64,000 bases of DNA from Aldrovandia affinis (Eukaryota; Chordata; Actinopteri; Notacanthiformes; Halosauridae), in contig JAINUG010000179.1 in the NCBI GenBank assembly GCA_029706075.1, positions 186,001-250,000 of the forward strand, given 5' to 3'. This document shows, one piece after another, positions 45,978 to 55,911 of this stretch. Under the pieces are notes generated by a model. It did not search any database. It saw nothing but the letters and a program-made list of their open reading frames with translations, and was not told where the DNA came from. The translations under genes and the position numbers were made by a program. Numbering within the stretch: position 1 is the first letter of the stretch; each line of letters starts with the position of its first letter.

Positions 45978-47205
45978 TATTTCTAAGAATGCTGCACACA
46001 TAATACATTCATAAGCATTGAAAAAGAATTATGTAACAGTTACAAAAAGCATTTATGAATACATCATAACGTTCCAGATATAAAGTGTGATATGGCTGTG
46101 TAGTAGACAACACAACATAAATGTGAACACCCATACATTTCTAAACCTTCCTTTTTTCAGAAAATATTGTAGAACACACAAATGTTCCCCCATTAATAGT
46201 ACAGCTCCATCTGCTTTTAGATGCACTTACCTTGTCTCACAAAACATGAGAAAACAGGCCACTGAAGTCACTTCCCAGTGATGCACATACAGTACTGAAA
46301 ATCACTGCTCTCTATTGATGGTATGCTGTAGGGATCACTGTGTAGCTGTTCACAACAGATTGTGATACTGAACATACAGATAAGCAGCAGGTGCTGCAGG
46401 AATGTAACTTGGGTTTGGAAGCTGGAGGGCTCCTGTCATAACTGCCGCAATACTGTTGTACACTTACACCTGGTACGGAACTCAGATGAACCACTTCAAC
46501 AGACCAGCAGTGGTAATGTGAGGGATATTTCCAACTGTGCAAAAGTCACTTTAAATAAGAGTGATAGAAAAGCTAAACTGATTAATAGCTGTTATTATAA
46601 TGACAAAGGCCAATGTCACTGTACATTTGGAATGCAATAGCATGACTTGACTGCTTAATGTGCATATAAAAACATTGTCAATATGAAAGGATTTGACATG
46701 AGGCTTTGTAATATATACATCAAGGCTTCGTGAATTAATTTGATGTAGTTAATGTAAAATCATGACCATTTTACCTTTCATAATAGATTTATAAACAATT
46801 ATGTGCAGTAATAAGCTATACAGTTTGACATGGGGCTTCATAATACATTCATTAAAGAGTCTTAAATTAATTTGATGTAGTTCATGTAAAGTCATGACCA
46901 TTTACCTTTCATAATGCATTTACAAGTGAAACAACACAGTAATAGTAAAAGCATTCGAAAGTATTTATTTTTATAGAATGAATATGTGCATACAAGGATG
47001 GGCCTAGCATGAATGACATTGAAGACCCTGCATCATCAAAGGCTTTTTCACAGCTGCCTTTATGGTATTCAAAAATAAAAATTATAATAAAAATATGAAA
47101 CAAAAATGACAACATTTTCTGATACAAATAACTTAACTTTTTTCCTCAAGGCTCATTTGGTAAACAAATTTAAGCCTACATTTACTTAATGGGAAGCAGT
47201 GTTTT
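45978..47205 (+). repeat. Long inverted arm, left
   Basis: Inverted copy of 52632-53757. Matches run from GTATTTCTAAGAATGCTGCA at the outer side to ATGGGAAGCAGTGTTTTGC at the inner side, with about 90% identity by eye and a few indels. It contains two related direct units of about 100 bp (46690-46795 and 46826-46925: TTTGACATG.GGCTT...AATTAATTTGATGTAGTT.ATGTAAA.TCATGACCATT). The arm has an open frame (46362-46640) that survives in the partner arm as 53187-53462, probably because the arms are similar and not because it is a gene. Confidence 0.88.
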
Positions 47206-47248
47206 GCTGAAATGCATGCTTTGCTCTCTGGCCTTTTTCTTCAAGCAT

Positions 47249-47655
47249 TTATTTGGTGTACTTTTTTATGTCATGGAACAGATGAACAAGCACACCTTCA
47301 ATGTGACTGTTGGCAGGCCAGTGTTTCCATTCGATGCAGCAAAGGTTTGCTTTGAGTAATTTGGGGCTGTTCTTCCCCCTGTGGTGCCATATTTCCGCCT
47401 TGCATGTTTGCCAGGCCTTTTCCAAGTGTTGGGTGTGTGCTCCAGTATCAGGGTTGACACATTTTTATTTATTTTTATAAAAATATATATAAAAATATGA
47501 TTTACACATATAATTGTGTTCCCTCCTCTGATGTAATGGTGAATTATTGGCAAAAGATGTTGTCCGGATCTCCTCTGCACCAACTTCAGGATGGGCCTTC
47601 GGACCTCACCTTGAACCCCCAGCATGCCAAAGACCCTGTGGAGGGCGTCGGTCTC
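47249..47655 (-). pseudogene. Merlin (IS1016/IS1595-type) transposase relic
   Basis: Block 1 (about 47503-47652, minus) reads 'ETDALHRVFGMLGVQG', 'EVRRPILKLVQRRSGQHLLP' and 'IIHHYIRGGNTII'. This matches the DDE core of Merlin transposases (VEIDES...WVFG.VE, ...DRSA.TLLPII..HI.PGTTI.SD.W), except that the SD.W block with the second catalytic Asp is not found. Block 2 (47249-47457, another frame) reads 'NPDTGAHTQHLEKAWQTCKA', 'EIWHHRGKNSPKLLKANLCC', 'IEWKHWPANSHIEG' and 'VLVHLFHDIKKYTK' followed by a stop. This is the Merlin C-terminus (VDP.TGAHTQ.IE..W...K...RHRGN.TE.LL..HL..IEW). The 50 bp of AT-rich DNA between the blocks replaces the W.AY...H..V region. The stop lies about 45 bp inside the left arm. 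N-terminal exons were not found. Confidence 0.78.
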
Positions 47656-47749
47656 GGCAACATGGGAGTGGCAGGGTTGCCTTTGTCTTTCCATGTTGTG
47701 GAGGCCTTTGGAGCAGGGACACTTTCCGGGGGTAGGTTTGGCACTCTCA

Positions 47750-49012
47750 CAGGGTGTGAGAGTGAACTGTTGCCCGGAAGGTTGCTCCAAAGGTCATAAT
47801 TGATTTGATTATTATTTAATTGGTCATTGATGTGGAATTCAATTGACTGATTGGGTTTGTGTGTGAGAATGTGAATTGTTTGGTGTTGAGCGATTGTGAT
47901 TGGGTGAGTGAATGATAGACGGGTGATTGCCTCACGAGTCCCACCTGAGCTAGGCAGAAAATAAGCCTATTTAAGAGCAGGTGGGGCGAGTGGGGAATCA
48001 GTTTGTCTTTGTCTTGAGCTGTGTGTATTGGAGGGTGTTAGTTGTGTCATTATGTGTGCGTATTAAGAGTTACTCTTTGTCTGGTCGTTCGTGTGTGAGT
48101 GAGTGTGCACGTATATTGTGGATTATTGTGGAGTGTTTGATGTTTGATGTGACTGTCGGGCATGGTGGCGCGTGTCTGTATCCAAGCTTCTGGGAGGCGG
48201 AGTCTGTGTGGAGTTTATGTTGAGTTCTGTGCGCGTTTGTTGAAAGTGACTGAGTAGAGTGCTTCCTGTGTGAGTGGGAGAGAGGGCGCCCTGAAAGAGG
48301 GTCTGCCTCTCGCCCTCGGTGTCATTGGAGAACTCGAACTAGGGCAGTGGAGAGTGTTTCTGGACAACGGCCCGAGAACTCTCACTGAAAGAGTGGTGAG
48401 TGTCTCGGGGCTGGTTGAAGGGGAACTCTCACTGTGAGGAGTTGCAAGGGTCTCTGTGTGTTTGGGGTAAGAGAACTCGGACTGGAAAGTTTGAGTGTCT
48501 CTGTATGCATGGGTTTGGGAAGCGCTTGAAAAGTCAGGGGATATGTGTGCCTGGGGAGGTTCTAGGGGAACTCCGGTCTGAGGAGGCGCGGTGTCTTGAG
48601 ATGTGTGTGTCGGGACAGTGCGTAGAGTTCTACCCTGTCCCGGTGAGTGTTGTGTGTTTAATGTGAATGTATGAAGGCGGTGTAGAAAGCCGCTGACTGT
48701 CTGTGTTGTGTGTTCCCGGAAAGGGGATTCCCCCCTCGGAGGTGGCGGGCTTTCGTTGAGTTTTGATTATTTTAGTTTCTTATTTTAGTAAATTTTTTCT
48801 GCCCGAAAGCTTCGCGGCAAGTAGGGTGAAGAGTTTGTGTTTGTTTTATTTTAGCCTGCTCTCCCACTGTCTCTCTCCCGTCTGGGGGGGAGAGACCGGA
48901 AAAAAATAAAGATCCGGTCCGTAGACCGGCAAAACACCACTCCTCTGCCAGTTATTTCCATCGGCTGCTCTGCTCCAGTCCAGGGATTGTCATGTGGCGT
49001 GTGACAGACCCA
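47750..49012 (+). mobile_element. LTR-like sequence
   Basis: A G/T-rich segment with a TATA-like GCCTATTTAAGAGC near 47965, repeated GGGAACTCTCACTG-type phrases, a poly(A)-like GAAAAAAATAAAGATCC near 48899 and a TGTGACA end near 49007. The order is that of an LTR. Neither the left boundary nor a partner LTR is seen. It lies between the Merlin relic and the gypsy pol relic and may or may not belong to the latter. Old and incomplete. Confidence 0.4.
48155..48235 (+). ncRNA. 7SL (SRP RNA) Alu-domain-like fragment
   Basis: GTCGGGCATGGTGGCGCGTG, TCTGTATCCAAGCTTCTGGG and AGGCGGAGTCTG closely resemble the first 50 or so bases of vertebrate 7SL RNA (GCCGGGC.YGGTGGCGCGTGCCTGTA.TCCCAGCT.CTGGGAGGC.GAG), followed by weaker similarity (GTTGAGTTCTGTGCG). 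Only the Alu-domain 5' part is present and no 3' domain follows, so it is a fragment, not a functional SRP RNA gene. The match is from memory of the 7SL sequence. Confidence 0.62.
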
Positions 49013-49424
49013 TGTTCGCTTCCAGCACCAGGTGGAACACACCGTCCCGTTGTACTGGATATAAACAAACTCTGTAAACTCAAAATGCAAATAGGTTGTG
49101 AACAGTATATTTTCCAACTTGTTAAGGTATACACAAACTATGTCAGTTTAAATGAAGAAAAGCACAGGAAAAACTATATGTCAAACATACTCAATATCTT
49201 CTACAGCGGCATGTGTTTTCTACTTTAACAAGCATCTTTGCGCACCTTTCTTTTATGAGCAATTTGCTGGGACCGTCCAGATGCACACCTGAGTGACGTA
49301 CAACTTATAAGTAATTTTTGCCCTGAGTGTCCATTTTGCCCTGAGTGTCCATTTTGCTATTTTATATATATAATATATATTGTGGTAATCCAGGAATGGG
49401 CCTGAGTGCCACCTGCGTACAGTG
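49013..49424. other. Unassigned interior of the composite
   Basis: Contains a 20-bp perfect tandem duplication (TTGCCCTGAGTGTCCATTTT) at about 49318-49357 and an (AT)n patch at 49364-49380. No gene recognised. It could be remaining Merlin-element interior. Confidence 0.4.
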
Positions 49425-51885
49425 ACCTCCAGGCGGTGTTCAGCAGGCAACATGCATCCACTCTGCAACCTCACCGTCCGTAGGACTGCGCCATCGATCT
49501 GCTGCCGGGAACCAGTCGCCCCCGGGGCAAGATCTTTTCATTGTCCAGGACCGAGTCAACAGCAATGAGTAACTACATCCGGAAGGCGCTCGCCACTGGG
49601 CACATCCGTCCTTCCACCTCGCCAGCGGGAGCGGGGTTTTTCTTTGTGGGGAAGAAGGATTGACTACCGAAGGCCTCAACAGCATCACAGTGAAGAACAG
49701 GTACCCTCTGCCCCTCATGTCCACGGCATTCGAGATGCTCCAAGGCACCACCATCTTCTCCAAACTGGACCTCCAGTGTGCATACAACCTGGTGCGCATT
49801 CACGAGGGGGACGAGTGGAAGACCACCTTCAACACGCCGACCGGGCACTACAAGTACCTTGTCTTGCCGTTCGGGCTTTCCAACAGCCCGTCGGTTTTCC
49901 AGGCACTCATTAACGACCTGTTGAGAGAGGCGCTCAACCGCTTTGTGTTTGTATATCTGGACGACATCCTCATATTCTCCAGGAACACGAACAACACGTG
50001 CGTCATGTCCTCCAGCTGCTCCTGTGGAACCAACTCTACGTTAAGCTGGAGAAGAGCGAGTTCCATACTTCCACTGTCACATTCTTGGGATTTATCTTAC
50101 ATGGAGTCCCCATCAAGACACAAACAGTTCGCCACTGGCCATGCCCCGTCTCGGTCAAACAGGTGCAACGCTTCCTAGGCTTCGCCAACTTTTACCAGCG
50201 ATTCATCCGGGACTTCAGAACAGTGGCAATCCCACTCACCAACCTGACCCGGGGAAAGGCCAAAGAATTTGTCTGGACACCCGAAGCCAAACAAGCCTTC
50301 CTGCACCTCAAGCAGTGCTTCACCTCGGCACCCGTCCTGATGATTCCGGACCCATCTCTGCCCTTCGTGATCAAGGTAGATGCGTCCAACATGGGCATCG
50401 GTCTGTTCTCTCTCAACGACTGAAACCAGATAACAAGCTCCACCCATGCGCCTTCCTGTCACACCGCTTGATGCCTACCGAGCGCAACTACGATGTCGGG
50501 GACCACGATTTGCTGGCCATGAAGAAAGCTCTGGAGGAGTGGCGTCATTGGCTGGAGACCATAAGAATCTGGAATACCTCCAGCAGGCTAAGAGGTTGAA
50601 CTCCTGTCAAGCGAGATGGGCCCTGTTCTTCAACCGTTTCCAGTTCACCCTCTCCGACCGTCCGGGGTCTAAGAATCAGAAACCTGACGCACTCTCCCGG
50701 ATCTTTGAAGCTCCTGACACCGTCGTCCCAGTGGAGACCATCCTCTCACCTAGCCACATCATCGCCTCGGTCCAGTGGGGCATTGAAACTATGGTTCGTC
50801 TGGCTTTAAGAGCGGAACCCGACCTGGTTAACGGCCTGCCTAACTGTTCATTCATACCCTCGGCCGTTCGGAACCGAGTACTGCAGTGGGGTCACGCTTC
50901 TCGTCTGACCGGACACCCAGGGGTGTCTCACACCCTGGAGTTTCTTCGTCGACGGTTCTGGTGGCCCAAGATGGAGGAGGAGGTCCGGTCTTTCGTCCTG
51001 GCTTGCGCCGTGTGCACGCAGCACAAAAACCCCAGACATGCCCCCAAGGGCTACTCCATCCCCTACCCATTCCCCGCTGCCCATGGTCCCACATCTCCAT
51101 GGACTTTGTCACAGGGCTACCTCCTTCACACGGTCACACCGCGGTCTTGGTGGTGGTGGACCACTTCTCCAAGGCCCGCCGGTTCATTCCCCTGCCCAAA
51201 CTGTCCTCGGCCCAGGAGACTGTGGGACTGGTGGCCGAACACGTGTTTCGGATGTTCGGTCTTCCCACCTACATCGTGTCTGACCCACCCTTCGCTGCTC
51301 TACCACCGGGATGTCACCATTCGAGCCAGCCTCCTCTCTTCCCTGACCAGGAGAGGGAGACCGGGGTACCTTCGGCAGAGCTTCAAGTGTGACGATGCAG
51401 GCAAGCCTGGAAGAGAGCCAAGTTGGTCATTGAGCGCACCACCCAACAGCATCGTACTCAAGCCGACCATCTCCGTCGTCCGGCACTCACCTTTCGCCCA
51501 GGCCAGAGAGTCTGGTTATCTGTCCGGGAACTGCCCTTCAAGGTGGAGAACCGCAAGCTGGCTCCTTGCTTTGTGGGTCCCTTCAAAGTGGTACGCTGGA
51601 TTAATCCGGTGGCCTACCATCTCCTGTTGCCCCCAGAGATGCACTAAGTATACCCGACGTTTCACGTTTCCTGTCTTTGACCCCTGCTCGTCAGAGCGCA
51701 CACACCGCCAGCAAGGCCTCCTCCCGCTCCTCGTCTCATCGACGGCCACCCGGCGTACACCGTTCGGCACCTCCTCCAATCCCGCCGAGTGCAGTCAGGA
51801 GTCCAGTACCTGGTGGACTGGGAGGGATATGGTCTGGCGGATCGGTCCTGGATTCCGGCATGGCAGATCTCTCTTACCTGCACTT
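49425..51885 (+). mobile_element. Ty3/gypsy retrotransposon, broken pol relic
   Basis: A Ty3/gypsy-type pol region in the usual order: reverse transcriptase (with the YLDDIL catalytic motif near 49957), RNase H, zinc-binding and core integrase, and a chromodomain-like end near 51800-51885. No gag, protease or paired LTRs are recognised, so it is incomplete at both ends. The reading frame is interrupted several times (about five by eye), so it is a dead fossil of moderate age. It inserted within, or was captured by, the interior of the long-armed element. Confidence 0.85.
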
Positions 51886-51938
51886 GGTTCAAAATCCTAC
51901 AACATTCCTGACATTGTGTGCTTCCTCATCTAGATTAA

Positions 51939-52624
51939 ATGGATGACACCATATTGTCCTTATCATCTATCGACTCTTCCGTTGAATCCTCATCAAGCTC
52001 TGACTCCTCTAAGAAGAATACGGCTAAAATAATGAATAAGAAGGCTAAGAAGACTCTGTAGGACTGTTTTTCCCGCACACACTGTAAGTAACCTACTGAC
52101 CCTGGAAACACTTGCCCAGATTTTCGTCTGAATGAATGAACTAAAAAATTTTTACTGAATGAATTAACTAACATTTTTAATGAATTAACTAACATAACAT
52201 CCATACCCTAGAATGCATGCTCTGAACAATATTATTTTAGTCATTCAATAGCTTAAAAAGAACATTAACTTAAATCTAAACAATTTCTCTGCCATGTCAT
52301 AATGAAATAAATAAATGGTCATAATGTAAAAAATACAGTAGATTGAGGATATATTATACTTTTTTTTGTACTTTTTTCCTATAGTGTGCAAACCAAAAAC
52401 CATAATAAAAAGATACCAAAAAGCCCTAAAGGAGCATGTGAGTGGAAGAACAATGGCCAAATGCCTCAGCCGCTGTTGCCATTGCCGAGCTGTATATAGT
52501 TTCGCCAGAAGTATATACTGCTCTGCCCCTTTGGGATGAAGGAGCAGAAACCATCGCTGGGTTCACAGTATGCTGCAAACAGGCAATGGATGAAGCCATT
52601 CAAAAAAAATTAAAGAAATCATAA
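51939..52624 (+). pseudogene. CCDC106-like / psq-HTH gene relic
   Basis: Exon-like piece 1 (51939-52083) encodes 'MDDTILSLSSIDSSVESSSS' and 'KKNTAKIMNKKAKKTL', an acidic serine run then a lysine-rich linker. It carries a stop near 52059 before a consensus donor (CT/GTAAGT at 52084). Piece 2 follows a pyrimidine tract and TTTCCTATAG (52375-52384) and reads 'KPKTIIKRYQKALKEHVSG' then, one frame over, 'AIAELYIVSPEVYTALPLW' and 'CKQAMDEAIQKKLKKS' with the stop at 52622-52624. The phases of donor and acceptor agree. Layout and wording resemble fish CCDC106-like proteins (KRY.K.L....G.TM..A....VDRNT....APIAEL...P). The VDRNT segment is missing at the frame jump, so it is broken. The stop is about 8 bp from the right arm. 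Gene or cargo function is unknown, and the family name is a judgement from memory. Confidence 0.5.
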
Positions 52625-52631
52625 GCGAGGG

Positions 52632-53757
52632 AACACTGCTTCCCATTAGGTACATTTAGGCTTAATTCTGTTTACCAAATGAGCCTTCAGGAAGTTAACT
52701 AAAAAGTTATTTGTATCAGAAAATTACATAACATTTTTATTGTAATGATTTTTTTTTTTTTTTAAATACCATAAAGGCAGCTGTGAGAAAGCCTTTGATG
52801 ATACAGGGTCGTTCATTCTAGGCCCATCCTTGTATGTACATGTTAATTCTATAAAAGTGAAGACTTTCAATAGTTATTAGCATTACTGTGTTGTTTGCCT
52901 TGTATAATGCATTATGAAAGGTAAAATGGTCATGACTTTACATGAACTACATCAAATTAATGTAAGAACCTTTAATGAATGTATTATGAAGCCTCATGTC
53001 AAACTGTATAGCATATTATTGCACAGAATAGTTTACAAATCTATTATGAAAGGTAAAATGGTCATGACTTTAGATTAACTACATGACATTAATTAATGGA
53101 GCCTTAATGTATATATTACAAAGCCTCTTGTCAAATCCTTTCATACTGACAATGTTTTTATTTGCACATTAAACAGTCAAGTCACGCTATCGCATTCCAA
53201 ATGTACAGTGACATTGGCTTTTGTCATTATAACAGCTGTTAATCAGTTTAGCTTTTCTATCACTCTCAGTTAAACTGACGTTTGTATAGTTGGAAATGTT
53301 CCTCACATTACCACTGCTGGTCTGTTGAAGTGGTTCATCTGAGTTCCGTACCAGGTGTAAGTGTACAACAGTATTGCGGCAGTTATGACAGGAGCCCTCC
53401 AGCTTCCAAACCCAAGTTACATTCCTGCAGAACCTGCTGTTTACCTGTGTGTTCAGTATCACAATTTGTTGTGAACAACTACACAGTGATCCACACAGAA
53501 TAGCATCAATAGAGAGGAGTGGTTTTCAGTACTGTATGTGCATCACTGGGAGGTGATTTAGAAATGTATGGGTGTTCGAAATTAATTATGAATGGTTAAT
53601 GATGCATTCACATTTCACATGTCGTCTACTACACAGCCATATCACACTTTATATCTGGAATGTTATGATGCAGTCATACATTCTTTTTGTAACTTACTTT
53701 ATTCTTTTTCAATGCTTATGAATGTGTTATGTGTGCGGCATTCTTAGAAATGTGACT
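52632..53757 (-). repeat. Long inverted arm, right
   Basis: Inverted counterpart of 45978-47205. The inner end is GGAACACTGCTTCCCATTAG and the outer end CGGCATTCTTAGAAATGTGA, where the CR1 fragment begins abruptly. It carries the same subterminal direct units (52920-53000 and 53045-53130). Confidence 0.88.
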
Positions 53758-54125
53758 TTTTACACCTACTGTATATCCCAGCATTCTGTTGGTGTTTTTT
53801 TTGCTACTACTCCCAACTTTTTTCAAATGTAACGCATTCTAATTTTTCTCCTCCCATAAAATTCTCCTGTCTTAAATTTGTATTTCCCACATTTAGCAAT
53901 ATTGAATCTCATCTGCCATTTTTCTGGTAATTTCTGAATTTAGTTTAAATCATTTTGGATTATCTTAATCGATTTCAAACTGTTAAATCCACAGGTTTTT
54001 TTATCATATGAAAATGTTGTTATTTTGCTACTAACATCCCTATAAAGATAATTTATGTAAATAAGAAAATGCAATGGTCCCTGCACCGACCCCTGCGGGA
54101 CTCTACTGCCCACAGTGCCTACCTG
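53757..54125 (-). mobile_element. CR1-type LINE fragment
   Basis: Aligns with 11216-11610 in the same orientation (CCAGCATTCTGTTGGTGTTT, CATTTAGCAATATTGAATCT, CATCTGCCATTTTTCTGG, ATTTATGTAAATAAGAAAAT, CGACCCCTGCGGGACTCTAC). It covers part of the RT and thumb and lacks the 3' end. It replaces or interrupts the outer part of the right arm. Confidence 0.8.
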
Positions 54126-54197
54126 TATTGTTTATCTTATACAGTCTTCTTTGCTCATCATTATCAAGGGTGTGAATAATTTTGGAGGGTACTGTCC
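54125..54197 (-). repeat. Outer Tc1-like terminal inverted repeat, right
   Basis: Inverted partner of 45446-45517. On the minus strand it starts ACAGTACCCTCCAAAATTAT. Confidence 0.75.
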
Positions 54198-55295
54198 ATC
54201 CCTAACTCCAGATTATACAATGCATCACTCTAATTAACAAGTCCTTCCAAACGTATGCTCATTAAAGTTACCCACATGAAAACAAACAAAGCTTGAAAGA
54301 GTTTAAATGAAAAATGGGATTGTTGTGAATTGGCTTTCGGTTTAAGAGAATTTGAGAACACAATGTGAAGCAAGAATGATTAAACTAAAGGCATATCCAC
54401 CCATTATAATCATAAAACTATCCTCAGTACAATATGACAAAAGCATAACTTTACTAGCCAAATCCCTTGCACAATAAGAGGCTATTTTTTGTTTTTTAAT
54501 TATTGTATCCTCAGTTTTGGCAAAAAAAGGCATTAACTAAATCCTCAACCACAAGTTTATTTTCCTGTTATCTTATAAAAGACATATGTGGAAAATAAAT
54601 ATTGCTAGGGGAAAGAATAACACAAAATCTTTTTTCTTTCACAGAAACAAGGACGGATAAGCTTGAACTTCCTTCAAAAGGCTTGGTTTCAGCTGTAATC
54701 TACATGGATACACAAGGTATTAGAAAGACCGCAAACTTTGTGCTGTACTGTACCCCACAAAGAGCTGCCACTTGTTTAATCCACTAAAGGGACAAGCCCT
54801 AAAACCAACAGATAATCATTAGGTCATTATTCACAATTGCACAACTCTTCCTAACACCCTTTTAGCAGACTGATATATTGCTGAATGTTTTTTCTTTTGC
54901 ATTTATTTATTTTTCTCTGACCGCTATTGTGACCGCATATCTGATCAACCGTAGAATATTCACTCAACTACCATGCACATAAGTTCTACTACACTTAAAG
55001 TCACAACACAAAAAAGGATAGTCTCTGAATTGTATAATATGTGAAACTTTTCCTCTGGTGAGAAAATGTCTCTTGGTATTCAACAGTAAATTGCAACATA
55101 TATTAAACCAAATGGACCACCAATTAGCATTAACATGCTACACACATCTACAGTACATGTTTGAGGTCCCTGCAGATTATCTTCTACTCTCACATACTGG
55201 CTCAAATTCCCTATGTCTACTGTAGGTAAACTGTAGATATATTAAACCTCCCAAACTCTAACCAGGTATATGTATGTCTTTGTACATTGTAATTT
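54198..55295. other. Non-genic AT-rich stretch
   Basis: No gene recognised. The frames at 54342-54533 (minus) and 54602-54787 (plus) have no domain. Confidence 0.5.
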
Positions 55296-55680
55296 AAAAA
55301 ATATAATCTAATCTGTCAAATTTTTCAAATTTTCTCCAAATTTGGTTGCCAATTATACCCTCTATTTATTTCAATTCACCCTCCCCCACGAGTCCGCTGC
55401 CCGTCCTCTGGGTAACGGACCAATTTTTCCAGGCCTGTAGATCCACCTCCTCCGAGACGGAACCCAACCACGGATGCCTTTTCCTGCTCCTTGTCGAACT
55501 CGTGCCGGCTCACCCTCCCCCTGGGGCGGACAACCAAATGCCGCCCCCAATCGGGACTGACAACCGGGGCCAGTCTGCTAGAGATGTGGGTTTCGAACCG
55601 TGTCCCTGACAGGCAGCGCACATCACACCAGACCAGCCAAAGTGTGGTGCATTAGAGTGCTACGCTATCCGCTGCCCCTC
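55296..55680 (-). mobile_element. SINE related to family C
   Basis: Minus strand starts at GGGCAGCGGATAGCGTAGCA, has GGACACGGTTCGAAACCC (B box) and GGGGGCGGCATTTGGTTGTC, CGCCCCAGGGGGAGGG, and a 3' end with ATAATTGGCAACCAAATTTG. The body and end match the 39822 element, although the heads differ. TGTACATTGTAATTT (55281-55295) on one side and TGTACATGTAATTT (55681-55694) on the other form a target-site duplication of about 14 bp with one indel, defining both ends. Confidence 0.82.
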
Positions 55681-55911
55681 TGTACATGTAATTTTAATTG
55701 TTTACTTCAACAATGCACAAACTAGCTTCTCTTGCTTAAACACGTGTTAGTCTGTTGACATTAGGCATTAGCCATACTTTCTGAATGCACTGCATATTCC
55801 TCAGTGGGGAATGTCTGGTGCTTCTCAAAACACAGAACCAAAAAAGCAACAGGTGTTCCCTGTTGAGGACAGCTGAGCCACCAAAAAGTAAATAGAGTCA
55901 AGTAGAATTAG

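Larger units (their letters stand above)
45446..54197. mobile_element. Composite nested element bounded by inverted repeats
   Basis: Outermost, about 70 bp at 45446-45517 (ACAGTACCCTAAAAATTTAT, TCACACCCTTGATAAAGATG) is inverted at 54125-54197 (AATTTTGGAGGGTACTGT at the end). Inside lie two long inverted arms, a Merlin-like transposase relic, a CCDC106-like relic, LTR-type DNA, a broken Ty3/gypsy pol and a CR1 fragment (separate entries). The outer pair looks like the TIR of a Tc1-like fish element. Whether it belongs to the same insertion as the arms is not settled. The flanks show no clear TA duplication (TATA on the left, TC on the right). Confidence 0.6.

Noticed and set aside
48155-48235. 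A functional 7SL (SRP RNA) gene
   Set aside because: Only the Alu-domain 5' part is present and the SRP S-domain does not follow.
50446-51933. Longest open frame in the window taken as a host gene
   Set aside because: It lies within a broken Ty3/gypsy pol fossil and represents that element, not a cellular gene.
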